A stretch of 64,000 nucleotides of DNA from Aquarana catesbeiana (Eukaryota; Chordata; Amphibia; Anura; Ranidae). Below are positions 40,346 to 51,563 of this stretch, piece by piece (within the stretch, counting starts at the first letter, position 1; every line of letters begins with the position of its first letter). The notes beneath the pieces are model-generated. The model was given only the letters and a program-made list of their open reading frames with translations, ran no database searches and was not told the origin of the DNA. Location: assembly GCF_042186555.1 (NCBI RefSeq), contig NC_133334.1, positions 214,640,220-214,704,219 on the forward strand, in the 5' to 3' direction. Both the position numbers and the translations under genes were made by a program.

Positions 40346-41261
40346 GCGGCAATGGTATTCCCAGATAGCAAGCAATTGTGCTCCAAGTTTAAAAATGACT
40401 TGCTAAGTTATTGCTAGTCTTGCCAGGCTTCACAAGTTCAATGCACAATTACAGCAAGTCCGCATTGCATGACTCCAGATCAACTTTCTTTGCAAAGATT
40501 CTGAAACTCTGCTGCAAGTTCTGGTTCTGGTTCAGTTATGTTATGCAATAGTCATCCCACCCTCACCACTGCAACTTTGCTCTTGCTAGAGACTTGCCAC
40601 ACAAATTTGCTACAAATTGGAAAAGCGTTAACTAGAATTTGTGCTTGATCCAGTCACACAGACTAAAGCTCACCAAGCACTTTTCTGATTGATTAAATAT
40701 TGGATAGTTTAGGTAGGTCCTTATATTGCATTTTGGTAAATCTAAAAGGTGATTGTGCAAAGATTTTATAGTCAGGTTGTATCGTGTATAGTGACCTTTA
40801 GTGGGCAGCGCCAATTGTGCCATTTCTCCAGCCTAATGGTGATGTAAGAATATCTGGAACAAGCTGTTGCATAGCGGTACCACATCCCAATAATGTAGAG
40901 ATAATAAAAAATGGGACACAAAAGGGAAATCTGGGCCTTACAGTACCAAATAATGGGAATTAAGAAAATTAAGTATACCCAAACGCGTTGGGTTCTCTTA
41001 TATATTTGGGATGTAGAAAAATATATACTCGTATAGCATACTGTATTACATGTATATCCTTTTTTGGAATGTTTTCAATGTTTTCTCAATATGTTTTTAG
41101 CTTGAAGAGCTTTTTAATGTTTAATATTAATAAAGATTTGTAAAACTTTTTATATATTTAATTTAGTTGATTATGAATGTGCTATAATATTATGTTTTAT
41201 AGAGTGCCCTTATGCTGTGCCAGCTGTCCATCAAGTACTAGGCACACTGACTGGTGGTAAA
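40346..41261. repeat. Interspersed repeat CCAGATAGCAAGCAA, then intergenic
   Basis: About 40,350-40,650 shares CCAGATAGCAAG, TTGCCACACAAATTTG, CAATTTG and TCTAGCAAG-type strings with 49,570-49,770. No coding frame. The remainder is AT-rich with no recognisable element. Confidence 0.5.
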
Positions 41262-42049
41262 TAGGAATGAGCCTATGGTTTGGTCCAAACCTAGATTTGG
41301 ACCAAATTTAGGCTATTCGGGCATGTGATCTTGTATGGTTCAGGAGGGGAGGGTGCATGCTCATCTCAACCTCTTTCCTGACCAACCAGGCTGCATGTTA
41401 AGATTAGGAGTTGGGTATGAATTTCATGGGGATCTCACTTTTTGTTTTTGCATGAAGTTCCCCTTAAAGTACATACCAGATGCAAAAAGTCTGGTATGTA
41501 CTTGGGGGGCTACGGATTTTTTTTCTTCCTTGCTTTAGGATATGCCACGGTGAAAGTAACGTTTACAAAGAAAAAAAAAAACAGTACATCGCATTTTTCT
41601 TTTAAAAAAAGTAGCCAGCTGTGAAATGTCATTTGCCAACAATTTTAAGCTCTTTTTTCACTTGTAAATGTCAGTGCTGCTGCAACACTTTCTGTACATC
41701 ACATAGATGTGTCCCTTCACAGGCAGGATAAGGTCACCCCTGGCTTTTTTTTTTCAAAGAATTTTACATTTTTAATGTTTCACTTGAAACATTTAAAATA
41801 TCCCTGCTCCTGCCTAAATTATTTTTTAAATTTTATTTTTTTCTGCATTGGTATATGTTCCCCAGGTAAGTACCCACTCCATGCTATTTTTTGACACTCC
41901 CTTGCCTATTAGCCCAGAAAATGGTAATTTTTAATTTGGCAGATTTAGCTCCCATTGATTTTAATGGAGTTTGGGTTTGGCATCCAAATGTCTGTGAAGT
42001 TCACTGAACCCTGCTCAAACTGAACCTAGACAAGTTTGGCTCATCCCTA
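41262..42049. mobile_element. Non-autonomous hAT of the TAGGGATGAGC family
   Basis: Left end TAGGAATGAGCC and right end GGCTCATCCCTA match the complete hAT's termini. Flanks GTGGTAAA (41,254-41,261) and GTGGTACA (42,050-42,057) form an 8-bp duplication with one mismatch. The 788-bp interior retains the ACCAGATGC...TCTGGTATGTACTTGGGG hairpin and CCCAGGTAAGTACCCACT-like subterminal text, but no transposase. Confidence 0.8.
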
Positions 42050-42097
42050 GTGGTACATTTTAAATTCAACAGTCTCCAAGTTGGACATTTCTTTTTT

Positions 42098-42362
42098 TTT
42101 TCATCTGATCCCTGCAAATTGTAACTTTATGTTGTTCACCCAGCATATTCTTAGATGGGCCCATAATCATAATACATTCCACCAGGAAAATCTGCAAGTA
42201 AAGTTACCATAAATGACTGAAACAATTACAATACATGCATATTTCATTCATTTATGGAAAATTTACTTGCAGATTTTCCTGGTGTAATGTATTATGATTA
42301 TGGGTCCATCTAAGAATATGCTGGATGAACAACATAAAGTTGGAATTTGCAGGGATCAGGTG
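42098..42362. mobile_element. Fold-back element with about 105-bp arms
   Basis: About 42,100-42,205 and 42,254-42,362 are inverse complements (for example ATTCTTAGATGG/CCATCTAAGAAT and CAGGAAAATCTGCAAGTAAA/TTTACTTGCAGATTTTCCTG), leaving a spacer of about 50 bases. The transcript would be a long hairpin. No flanking duplication recognised. Confidence 0.8.
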
Positions 42363-43052
42363 AAATAAAAAGAAAGAAGAAAATTTTGAGTAAGACACTA
42401 TTAGCGTAACCATCTTATTTAGCCAACAGAAGGCAAAGTGACTATCTACAATGCTCCTGACTCCAAGCATTTTTGTCTTGTTCATTTATTACCACGGCTT
42501 TTTTTCTCACAAAGCAACAGCTGCAGATTCTTGTCATATCTGTTTGATAAGGGAGTTCTTTGGAAGTGAACTTTTAAATATTCTCAGGCTTTTTGGGAAA
42601 TTAAGCAACTGCTGACTTTTTGTTCCCTGCTTGTTCAGTATGATAAACATAGACCATTAATAGCGCAAATCCATCTAGTTGTGTGTAGGTGCTGTTCTCA
42701 CTTATATTCTTATAGTAATTGTCATGTCACTCCACATGCTTCTTTGGAGTGACATATGATTTTACACTCTAGTACAAACTAGGAAAGTCAATTCTGAATG
42801 TGGATGCTTTTAGTGTTTAACTTTTGATTTTTCAGTTTGCCAAATACCACCTTTACTGGAAGTTTTAATGTTGAAATCACTTCCCGATCCACCACTGGAT
42901 GCCACTCAGGTTTCAAAATGACTGGAGAAAATTGAATGCTGTCTCTTATTGTCAGCTGGGTCTGAAGATTGTCAGAGAAATTTAGAACAAATGCTAATCC
43001 CCAACACAAACTGTCTGCCCATAAATGGTGTTTGCTATAAGGAGGCTCAGGG
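42363..43052. other. Intergenic, no gene recognised
   Basis: AT-rich, short frames only. Confidence 0.5.
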
Positions 43053-43577
43053 GTTCATTTACTAAAGGCAAAAAGACTGTGCACTTTACAAAGTGCAGTT
43101 GCACTCTGCAAGAGCAGTTGCTCCAGAGCTTAGTAAACCCAATTGCTTCCATCATCCAATCACGTGCAAGCAAAAATGCTGTTTTTTTTTTTTTTTTATT
43201 TTCCGTGCACGTGATTGGGTATCTTTGCAAAGTGAAGCCTTACCTCATTTACTAAGCTCTAGAGCAACTGCACTTGCAGAGGACAACTGCACTTTGCAAA
43301 GTGCATACAGGCATACCCCACTCTTAAGTACATATTGGGGTTTATTTACTAAAGCTGGAAAGTGCAAAATCAGGCTCACTTCTGCATAGAAACCAATGAG
43401 CTTCCAGGTTTTATTGCCAAAGCTTACTTGAACAAGCTGTGGTTAGAAGCTCATTGGTTTCGATGCAGAAGTGAGCCTGGTTTTGCACTTTCTAGCTTTA
43501 GTAAATAAACCCCATTGTGTACTTAAAAGTGGGGTATGCCTGTAGTCTATTTGCCTTTAGTAAATCAACCCCATAGT
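43053..43577. mobile_element. Nested fold-back elements
   Basis: The outer fold-back is built on TTTACTAAAGGCAAA, ACTTTGCAAAGTGCA and CAATCACGTGCA with its complement. Inserted in it is a second fold-back at 43,336-43,517 whose arms (GGAAAGTGCAAAATCAGGCT and complement) are bounded by an inverted pair around GGGGTATGCCTG. Three levels of inverted repetition are thus stacked. Confidence 0.7.
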
Positions 43578-43868
43578 GTTTATTCCTCAAAGAGAATGCA
43601 AGGTTGTTCTAGATATGTTACATGAAGCTCACTGGTATTGTGCGTATGAGGGATCTTCAAGGATCTTGGACATGCAAGGAAAATAAAAAAACTGCATTTT
43701 TGCTTGTACATGATAGAAATCAGCAGATCTTCCCCTCAGATCTACAGCAACTGCACTTCCAAGTGCACTTGCAGTGCATTGGTAGTGCACAGTGGATTTG
43801 CCTTTAGTAAATCAACCCCATTGTGTCATCACAGACTATTTCTCTCTCTCTTGTTCTTCCTATCATGT

Positions 43869-44019
43869 TAAAGGCTCCATTCACACCATGGCGCCCAAAT
43901 CGCTGCACGATTCAATCACGGCAAAATTGGGTGCCATTCAAAGTATCGGGGATCGCAAGGATGTCCTGCGATTTGCAGCATTTCCAAAATGAAACGCCAT
44001 GGTGTGAATGAAGCCCTAA
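43869..44019. mobile_element. PIF/Harbinger-like MITE
   Basis: Ends AGGCTCCATTCACACCATGG and CCATGGTGTGAATGAAGCCC are inverted repeats of about 22 bp, flanked by TAA at 43,869-43,871 and 44,017-44,019. A 3-bp TWA duplication is characteristic of PIF/Harbinger. Length 145 bp, non-coding. Confidence 0.7.
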
Positions 44020-44289
44020 CGTTCATGTTGCAGATCCAGCAACTGAATAAAGGCAGTTTCCAGTATGTGATGTAAAAGCATTATCTATACTTAGTGTAGC
44101 TCTACCTTCAAAGGAACCGCTGGTTAAGGCTGGTTTGCCTCGACCTTCTCAAGGGCCTCAGCCCCTCTGACACACTAGGTTGAGCAAAAGAGACAGGCAA
44201 AGGCAGGGAAACATAGCCAATAATTCTTATCACCTAATAACATTGCTATATTGAAACAAGAACCAAGCAGTTTGCAAGGGTGAACTCAA

Positions 44290-44580
44290 TGGGGTTTATT
44301 TACTAAAGGCAAATTCACTTTGCACTACTAGTACACTGCAAGTACACTTGAAAGTGCACTTGGAAGTGCAGTCGCTGTAGATCCGTGGGGGACATGCGAG
44401 GAGAATAAAAAACAGCATTTTTGCTTGTACATGATTGGATAATAAAATCAGCAGAGCTTCCCCTCATTTCAGATCTTCCCCTCAGATTTACAGTGACTGC
44501 ACTTCCAAGTGCACTTTCAAGGGCACTTGCAGTGCACCTGTAGTGAAGAGTGAAGTTGCCTTTAGTAAATCAGCCCCAAT
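44290..44580. mobile_element. Fold-back MITE (AGTGCA family)
   Basis: GGGGTTTATTTACTAAAGGC on the left and GCCTTTAGTAAATCAGCCCC on the right. Between them AAAGTGCACTTGGAAGTGCA and a related inverted string. Same family as 43,053 and 56,310. Confidence 0.7.
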
Positions 44581-44676
44581 GTATTATTACTCTGTAAAAT
44601 TGATAACCAAGCAAGTACAAATAAGTTGGCAATTGGGGTAACCCAGTCCACCATACAAAATAGCTAACAGCGAGAG

Positions 44677-45097
44677 TTATGCAGCGTACACACGAGGGGA
44701 CTTTTCGACCGGACTGGTCCGACGGACCGAGTCCGGCGGACAATCCGATAGTGTGTGGGCTTCATCGGACCTTCAGCGGACTTTTCCAGTCGAAAATCTG
44801 ACGGACTTTAGATTTGAATCATGCTTCAAATCTTTCCGACGGACTCGAGTCCGGTCGGAAAATGCGCTTGTCTGTATTGTAGTCCGGCGGACAAAAACCC
44901 ACGCTTGGGCAGCTATTGGCTACTGGCTATCAACTTCCTTATTTTAGTCCAGTCGTACGTTATCACGTACGAATCCATCGGACTTTGGTGTGATCGCGTG
45001 TAGGCAAATCCGTTCGTTCAAAAGTCCATCGAAAGTCCGTCGGAAAGTCCGTCGGACCAGTCTGGTCGAAAAGTCCGCCCGTGTGTACGCGGCATTA
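44677..45097. mobile_element. PIF/Harbinger-like MITE with TTA duplication
   Basis: Termini TGCAGCGTACACACGAGGGG and the complement of CCCGTGTGTACGCGGCA extend into about 45-bp inverted arms (ACTTTTCGACCGGACTGGTC and complement). TTA flanks both ends (44,677-44,679; 45,095-45,097). No ORF. Related copies at 47,034-47,452 and 47,873. Confidence 0.75.
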
Positions 45098-45637
45098 GGC
45101 ATAAATGGCATAAAACAGCTAGTATAGCAGTTGGCAGCAATGAGAATTCATCTAACAATACAGGAGCTATACTGCCAGTGTGCACGATGAGCGGCTGTGC
45201 TAGGCCTGAACCATCTGGGTAGGCACAGTCAAGACTGAACAGCAAAAACAGTGAAGGGGAAATGAGGGAAACCTGCAAGATGAATGATGGGGCAGTCCTT
45301 GGAATAGTAAGTGTTAGATGAATGAGCCAATTTAGATACACTAAAAAGTTCATCTCAAACTCCAGCTAACACTTTTAAGCAGTTACAGCAATAGTTTTTC
45401 ATTTTGGGATAAAGATTTTACATAAATAAATAAAACCTGATTATTGTAAGCACCTCTGTCATTGGTAAATGGTTTGTCTCATCTCTGTAACTGATACATC
45501 TTCAAGAGAGCTTGTTCTTTTGAAAAACAACAGAAAAATAAAAGAAAGAACATCTAAAAAAAAGGAAATACTAATGCAGCCATCACATCTAAGAATTGGT
45601 AAGCTGCAATAAAATAAATGTTTGCTTTTTTGTATAA
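45098..45637. other. Intergenic, no gene recognised
   Basis: Nothing recognisable; the minus-strand frame at 45,018-45,353 partly overlaps the MITE end and has no domain. Confidence 0.45.
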
Positions 45638-46046
45638 CCGCTAGCCGACCAGCCGCTGCAGTTATGCTGCGGCAGGTTGGCACAGTTGCGCAAATTTTTT
45701 TACCAAAAATATGTAGAAGAATACATATTGGCCTAAACTGAGGAAGAAATTTGTTTTTTTTAATATTTTTGGGGGGATATTTATTAAAGCAAAAAATACA
45801 AAATATTGTGTTTTTTTCAAAATTGTGGCTCTTTTTTTGTTTATAGCGCAAAAAATGAAAAAACCGCAGAGGTGATTAAATATCACCAAACGAAAGCTCT
45901 ATTTGTGGGGAAAAAAGGACATAAATTTTATTTGGGTACAATGTCGCACTATTGCGCAATTGTCAGTTAAAGCGACGCAGTGCCGTATCGCAAAAAATGG
46001 CCTGGTCAAGAACGGGGGCAAATCCTTCTGGGGCTGAAGTAGTTAA
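45638..46046 (-). mobile_element. TTAACC-family element
   Basis: Left end ATAACCGCTAGCCGACCAGC, right end GGCTGAAGTAGTTAA with TTAA at 46,043-46,046. It carries the GGTGATTAAATATCACC, GAAAGCTCTATTTGTG and TATTGCGCAATTGTCAGTTAAAG blocks in reverse relative to 60,843-61,646. A short second start (CCACTTACAGACCTG) follows immediately. Confidence 0.65.
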
Positions 46047-46095
46047 CCACTTACAGACCTGAAGATTTTCCCCCTTAATTATATTATAATTATAT

Positions 46096-46447
46096 TATAA
46101 GGTCTAGTTTACATTGGTGTACTACAGCGTACATCTGTGCAAAGGCTGTGTTTGCATGCACAGAGATGCAGAGGTGTTCTGTGCATCGCCATGCAGACAG
46201 TCCCATTCATGTCAATTGAATTTGACATTCAGTCAGACAGTTCTGTATGTTTGGGGCTGGGCACCTGCACTGATGTCAGATTTGGCAGCACCGACTGTGT
46301 CCATACAGTTACTGCATCTCAATTGACATTGAGAGGTTGACATTGACTGCAGGGGATGTATGGGACACCTGTGTATCCCCATGCAGGCAGACACAGCTCT
46401 CACACAGGTGTACCCTGTAGTTCCCCCGGTGTAAAATAGGCCTTATG
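46096..46447. mobile_element. MITE with TAAGGTCTAGTTTACA ends
   Basis: TAAGGTCTAGTTTACATTGGTG on the left and GGTGTAAAATAGGCCTTA on the right are inverted. Internal copies of GCATGCAGACAG/CAGGCAGACACAG suggest further pairing. Probably PIF/Harbinger-like; non-coding. Confidence 0.6.
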
Positions 46448-47030
46448 ATGAGTAAAATATTGCTATGGTTCCTAAGAGGACATAATACATGTTTGTAATT
46501 GCATTAGTTAGGCATATTGGTTAGTATTGTATATTGTATTCATGAACATTTATCTACAACTGTCTGGAAATCCATGTCTAAGAACACTGCGCACTTCATG
46601 AAATAGTTTTATCATGCCTGGAGCTAAAATGTTTGCTTCAGCTTTCACTGCTTTTAAGATACGGGACTGTGAGGAATAAAATTTGCATGCAAGAGTTCTC
46701 ACCTTAATTGTTTCTGCTTTTTCTATAGACAATGCTTGGCACGAGTGCTGAGTGAAATCTCCTGAGGCGTTCAGTTAGGACTGGCATAGGGAAACACATT
46801 CATTCTAATGTCTGAGATATGAGCTGGTAGAACCAGTGTCTATTGCACAAGCAGATCACAAGGAGCATATTGTAAATATTTCAGTTGCTGAGAAACTTGG
46901 TATGGTCATAATCAGCGTACCCATTTTGTCAGTACATAAGCTCTCACGCCTGGAAGATTAGGGATGGCGTCATTGACAAAGAAAGCAAAGCCCCCCCCCC
47001 CCACACTAACCATCCTGGTAACCTTAGCAC
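46448..47030. other. Intergenic, no gene recognised
   Basis: No recognisable gene or paired ends; a C run lies at about 46,991-47,002. Confidence 0.45.
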
Positions 47031-47455
47031 TAATGCCGCGTACACACGATCAGAATTTCATCCCGCAAAAGACCGATGAGAGATTTTCGGCAGAAAATGC
47101 GACCGTGTGTATGCTCCATCTGTCTTTTGCTGGCGGAATTCCAGCCAGCAAAAGATTGAGAGCATGTTCTCTATTTTTCGGTCAGGAAAAGTTCCTATCC
47201 GAAAATGCGTCTGTGGCAATTCTGACGTCAAAATCCCTACGCATGCTTGGAAACAATTCGACGCATGCTTGGAAGCATTGAACTTCATTTTCTCGGCTCA
47301 TCATAGTGTTGTACGTCACCACGTTCTTGACGGTCGTAATTTCAGCGAACTTTTGCTTGACCGTGTGTATGCAAGGTAAACTTGAGCGGAATCCCGTCGG
47401 AAAAGCCATCATATCTTTTTCCGACGAGAAATCCGCTTGTGTGTATGCGGCATTA
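47031..47455. mobile_element. PIF/Harbinger-like MITE
   Basis: TGCCGCGTACACACGATC... on the left and ...TTGTGTGTATGCGGCA on the right, with TAA before and TTA after. The internal sequence has GACCGTGTGTATG near both quarters and an ACGCATGCTTGGAA repeat. Family shared with 44,680-45,094. Confidence 0.7.
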
Positions 47456-47590
47456 CACTTTCTTATGTAAATGTAAATCTCTCCTGTGCCAGGGACCTCT
47501 GCCCTGATGACCCTAGAACAATACCAGCAACAGCACTGTAATTTACGACTTCAGTATTTTTGTTTGATTACACTATGTACATACTCATAC

Positions 47591-47820
47591 TGCTATGGTG
47601 AAGTTTCTTTTTTTTTTTGTGCACTGGTCCTGGAGGTACTGCAATACCAGGTCGATGCGTGGAGTGGACAGAGCAAGCTCTTCTTCCATCTCCCTGTTCT
47701 AAAAATCCATTTAATATATGGTCCCCAGATAGGGGACGTATCAGATATTAAACTGATAAGAACAGATACTACACTTGATCTTAGCCAAAAGGCCGAGAAG
47801 CGATGCTATGGGGAAGTTTC
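47591..47820 (-). mobile_element. Retrotransposed U2 snRNA with poly-A and target duplication
   Basis: GCTATGGTGAAGTTTC (47,592-47,607) and GCTATGGGGAAGTTTC (47,805-47,820) flank the U2 copy, 15 of 16 identical. On the minus strand the U2 3' end is followed by an 11-base A run. Poly-A plus target duplication is the mark of L1-type retrotransposition of a small RNA. Confidence 0.9.
47619..47804 (-). pseudogene. RNU2: U2 snRNA retropseudogene, full length
   Basis: On the minus strand the 5' end ATCGCTTCTCGGCCTTTTGG starts at 47,804. The sequence follows vertebrate U2 spliceosomal RNA through the branch-point-pairing segment (GTGTAGTATC), stem IIa, the Sm region, and the 3' stem-loops to GTGCAC at 47,619, 186 nt. 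Changes are visible compared with the usual U2: the Sm site reads ATTTTTAG instead of AUUUUUGG, stem IIb is altered (TCCCCTATCTGGGGACC), and a GAAGAAGAG segment replaces the usual GAAUAGGAG. With poly-A and target duplication it is a retrocopy without its own promoter, so not expected to supply U2. Confidence 0.93.
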
Positions 47821-47869
47821 ATCTGGGCAAAGATCTATGATATAAAGTCGATAATGTGCATACTTAAGC

Positions 47870-48940
47870 CTCGTACACACGATCAGACTTGCCAACGGGA
47901 AATGTTCGATGACAGGCTGTTGGCGGTAAATCCGACCGTGTGTATGCTCCATCAGAGAATTGTTGTCTGATTTTCCGCGGAAAAATGTTTGGATGGCAGG
48001 TTTTAAAATTTTCCGCGGACAAATGTGTGTTGTCGGATTTTCCGAGTGTGTGTACACAAGTCCGTTGGACAAAAGTCCAATGTACAAACACGCATGCTCA
48101 GAAGCAAGGACAAGCCAGAAGCGGTTGGTCTTGTAACCTAGCGTTTGTAATGAAGAATTAACATTCATAACGTGGCAAATTATGAAATCTCGAAATGCAG
48201 AGCACAATTCTCTTCTTCTTTAATGGGATAATGATGAAGCTGCTTTGCTGGTGATACTGATGGAGTTATTGCAAACGAATTTTCAAAGGGTTTTTTTTTT
48301 CAAGGATAATATTATTATGCTTTTTTTTTTTTTATTTGGGCAAGTTACCTTAACACTTGATAACACCATTATCCTGTAGTTTTTAAGAGCAAAGATACAA
48401 CTATGTTGGTGTCCCTTATCAATTTTACATTGTGTTTTTTAAAATGTAACTGACTACTCCCAAACTGTCATTTGAAGTAAAACACATAGCCAAGTATTAT
48501 TCTACACAATGTTTTTATTGTGCATTAAAAAAAGAAAACAAATATAATTAGACATGCTATCTGCCAATAGAACTTAACCAAAAAGTGCATTCTATGCATC
48601 CAGAAATATAGAAAATATACCAAATGAAATCATTATTCAACCAAAAAAATATGTCAAAGCAATAATTCCAAGGCCAATAATAAATAACATGTTATCTCCT
48701 CTGATTCCGCAACATGTCTGGTTGACGAACGGCCGTTCAGAAACTAACTGAAAAGCGCGAAATGAAAAGTGCGAAATGAAAAGCACGAATCAACACTCAC
48801 CAAACTTCTACTAACACGAAATTAGCAAAAGGAGCCAAAGGGTAGCGCTAAAGAGCTGAATAACCACGTAGTATGTCACTACGTTCGTGATTGTTGACCA
48901 ACAATTAATTGTGTGCCGTGTGTATGCAAGACAAGTTTGG
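47870..48940. mobile_element. Larger element related to GTACACACGA MITEs
   Basis: It starts CCTCGTACACACGATCAGAC and probably ends near GTGTGCCGTGTGTATGCAAG at 48,915-48,935. It has TCCGCGGA/TTTTCCGCGGA motifs. About 1.07 kb, non-coding. The right boundary is uncertain. Confidence 0.45.
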
Positions 48941-49569
48941 GCCAATGCCCAAACCTACTGATTAATAGAAATCTGGAACAGGAATTACTAGCTTTCCTTG
49001 CATGTTGTGCAGTATATCTCAAATAAAAGAATATGGAATAGGACAAATCATTTTTATAAAGCCAACATTATTGGGGGGGGGGGAGTCATACAAAAATATG
49101 CAGGAAAGTTAAACCACCATCTAAAACCCATTTTGGAATTCCGACGTGCCTCCACATGACAAATTTTGTTGTTTGTGACAGATTCATATATCTGTCATAT
49201 ATGGACAGGTATGAGTTTGGGGGAGGTGCATTGAGACCGGAGTGTCCATAGAACACTCTGTTATCAGTGCAATCGTGCTCTGTCCCCACTGCTGCACCTG
49301 TCAGATAGGGAGTTTTGTTCCAATTCGCTTTTCTATTTTGAGGATGTGGCACGGTGAGGGTCTTATTGATATCTATAGGCTTTTTGTTAATGGGCATTTA
49401 TCCTTGCATTAAAGTTTTCTAAATCAAGCCTAATGCATTTATTTATGGGACTGAGGAGAGCTGACTGCTTCATTGTCAGTGCCACCCAGTCTCTACCAAG
49501 AAATTCCTTGTGCTACAGTGATGGTCTCTCATATTTCTAGAATTGCATTACTCTGCTGCAACACAGCAT
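48941..49569. other. Intergenic, no gene recognised
   Basis: No recognisable gene; a 12-base G run near 49,073-49,083. Confidence 0.45.
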
Positions 49570-49780
49570 TGCCCTACCTTCACCCAGATAGCAAGGAATA
49601 CTTGCCACAAATTTGTGCCTGTGTTGAATTGTAAGTCTTTTAACTTTCTGCACATTTTCACTGGCAAGTCTTACACTTGCAGAGCACTTAAAGCACAAGT
49701 TCTAGTTGACACTTTTCCAATTTGTAGAAAATTTGCGTGACAAGTCTCTAGCAAGTCACAGCGGTGGATCTACAGCATTT
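49570..49780. repeat. CCAGATAGCAAG interspersed repeat
   Basis: Shares blocks with 40,350-40,650 and ends in CAAGTCTCTAGCAAGTC. Unclassified. Confidence 0.5.
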
Positions 49781-50405
49781 ACCGTATTTATCGGCATATA
49801 ACACGCACTTTTTTCCTCTGAAAATCAGGGGAAAATTGTGGGTGCGTGTTATAGGCCGATCCCTGCCGATTTTGTGTCATCGGAGCGCCGCGGTTGCCAC
49901 CGACATACACAGCCGTGGGTAGATTCAAATATGGCGCAGAGACTGCAGGGATTCGTCGGAACCGAGATACACATACCCGAGTGTTCTCGGCTTTTTTCGG
50001 CGCCGCCGTCACGCCCAGTCCCGCCCCTTGGACCTGTGTTATGTCCATCATAGGGCGGGAGTGGGCGTGACTGTGAGCGGCACCGAAAAAAGCCGAGAAC
50101 ACTCGGGTATGTGTATCTCGACTCTCGTCGGAGCAGAGATACACATACTCGAGTGTTCTCTGGCGGTTTTCCCGAGTGTGGCTCTGGGTTAAAATTCAGT
50201 CCCATTAGCGGTAACCCCGAGCCACACTCGGGATCGCATTGCAGGATCCTGGGGCGGCGTTACTTACCTTGTCCCCGGGATCCTGCGATGTCCCCCGCAG
50301 TGTCCGAGGGTGTTCCGTCCTCCTCCGAAGCCTCTCCGTGCCAGGCTCCGTTCCCTGCGAGCGGCGCGACGCACGGGGGCAGAGCCTGGCGGCAAATTAA
50401 AAAAA
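49781..50405. repeat. Element starting ACCGTATTTATCGGC with long hairpin
   Basis: It opens with a TATAACACGCAC/GTGCGTGTTATA inverted pair. The segments ATACACATACCCGAGTGTTC...TTTTTTCGG (49,968-50,001) and CCGAAAAAAGCCGAGAACAC...TGTGTAT (50,083-50,119) are inverse complements, giving a stem of about 35-40 bp. A related partial copy of the arm follows at 50,137-50,165. No gene; the open frames on both strands arise from the pairing. Confidence 0.6.
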
Positions 50406-50908
50406 AAGTAAAAATCATAACACATTACAGATTACAGTACTGTATGAAATGATTTCACATCCCTTTTGTCCCCAGTGCTTTGGCCCATGCCCTGCATGCA
50501 GTTTTATATGATATACACTGTTCTTTCTGCCTGGAAACTGGAGATTGTCCATAGCAACCAAAAAGTGTCCCTTTACGTCAAAAGTGGCTTTAGATCAGCT
50601 AGAAAACAGCGATAGTAAATTAGAACACTTACAGAATTGAGCGATAGTGAATTGTGGGGAAATTTATTTTATTACTATTTTTTTTAATTTTTTTTAATTA
50701 TTTATTTTTATTTATTATATTATAATTTATGTTTTTGTGTTTCAAACTTTATCATACCCGGGATATCTACTAGACTTTTGTTTGGACAGATTTAAGTGTG
50801 TTATTGTTAAGAATTACAGACCTACAATATAAAACGCCAAATTTCCATGCAAAATAATTGTACCGCTTTCAGCACCTAAAATCCGAAATAATCATCCCGC
50901 CAGGGAGG
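50406..50908. other. Intergenic, AT-rich
   Basis: No gene recognised; T/A-rich tract at 50,663-50,735. Confidence 0.5.
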
Positions 50909-51232
50909 TTAAAGGGAAACAAAACTCCAGTCCCAAATATACTCACCTCCACATTCCAGCGATGCAGTTACATCCCTCATCAGTCACTCTCACCTTCTCT
51001 CCAGGTACCCTGTTTTTGGTCTCTTGATTGGTTGATGGTCATTTTGGCACAGCCAGAGTGTGTCGGTAATGCATGCTGAACTGCGCATGCACAGCTCAGT
51101 GTACATTCAATAGAAAACTGTGAGCAGGCAGGTAGGTATGTATTATTACAGAAGAGACATGTCTCTGCAATAAGTATCTATAAGTTAGGTGTAATTCCTC
51201 CTTTAAAAGTTTTAGCTGGAGTTTGGCTTTAA
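50909..51232. mobile_element. TTAA-flanked MITE
   Basis: TTAA at 50,909-50,912 and 51,229-51,232. The ends AGGGAAACAAAACTCCAGT and AGCTGGAGTTTGGCT are imperfect inverted repeats. Non-coding. Confidence 0.6.
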
Positions 51233-51563
51233 TTTGTTAGTCAAGTCCATCTGAACCTGCAGGTGCAACTTCTCCCCAGACTGACAATGCTGCTGGCCAA
51301 AAGGTGTCTCCATTGAGTCTCCAATGGAATGGAAACATGCCCAGACAGGATATGTTTTACTGGCTGGATCACCAGGTGAAATTAAAGAAAAAAAAGAAAA
51401 CGAGTGCAGCCACCATAGTGCAATACATCACATTTTTGTTTTTTGTGTTTATACCACCTTAAGTGATATGATGTAAATTAGAAAAATAAACTACGTGATT
51501 TGTAGTTAATTATAAAGAGCATTAGCATAAACTGTAACGTTTCAGCCTCATATTATATATACT
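51233..51563. other. Intergenic, no gene recognised
   Basis: No recognisable feature. Confidence 0.45.

Noticed and set aside
47619..47804. Functional U2 snRNA gene
   Set aside because: A poly-A tail, flanking target duplication and altered Sm site indicate a retrocopy; no snRNA promoter was seen.
50111..50452. Arg/Pro-rich frames on both strands at 49.8-50.4 kb
   Set aside because: They are mirrored by the long hairpin and neither resembles a protein family.
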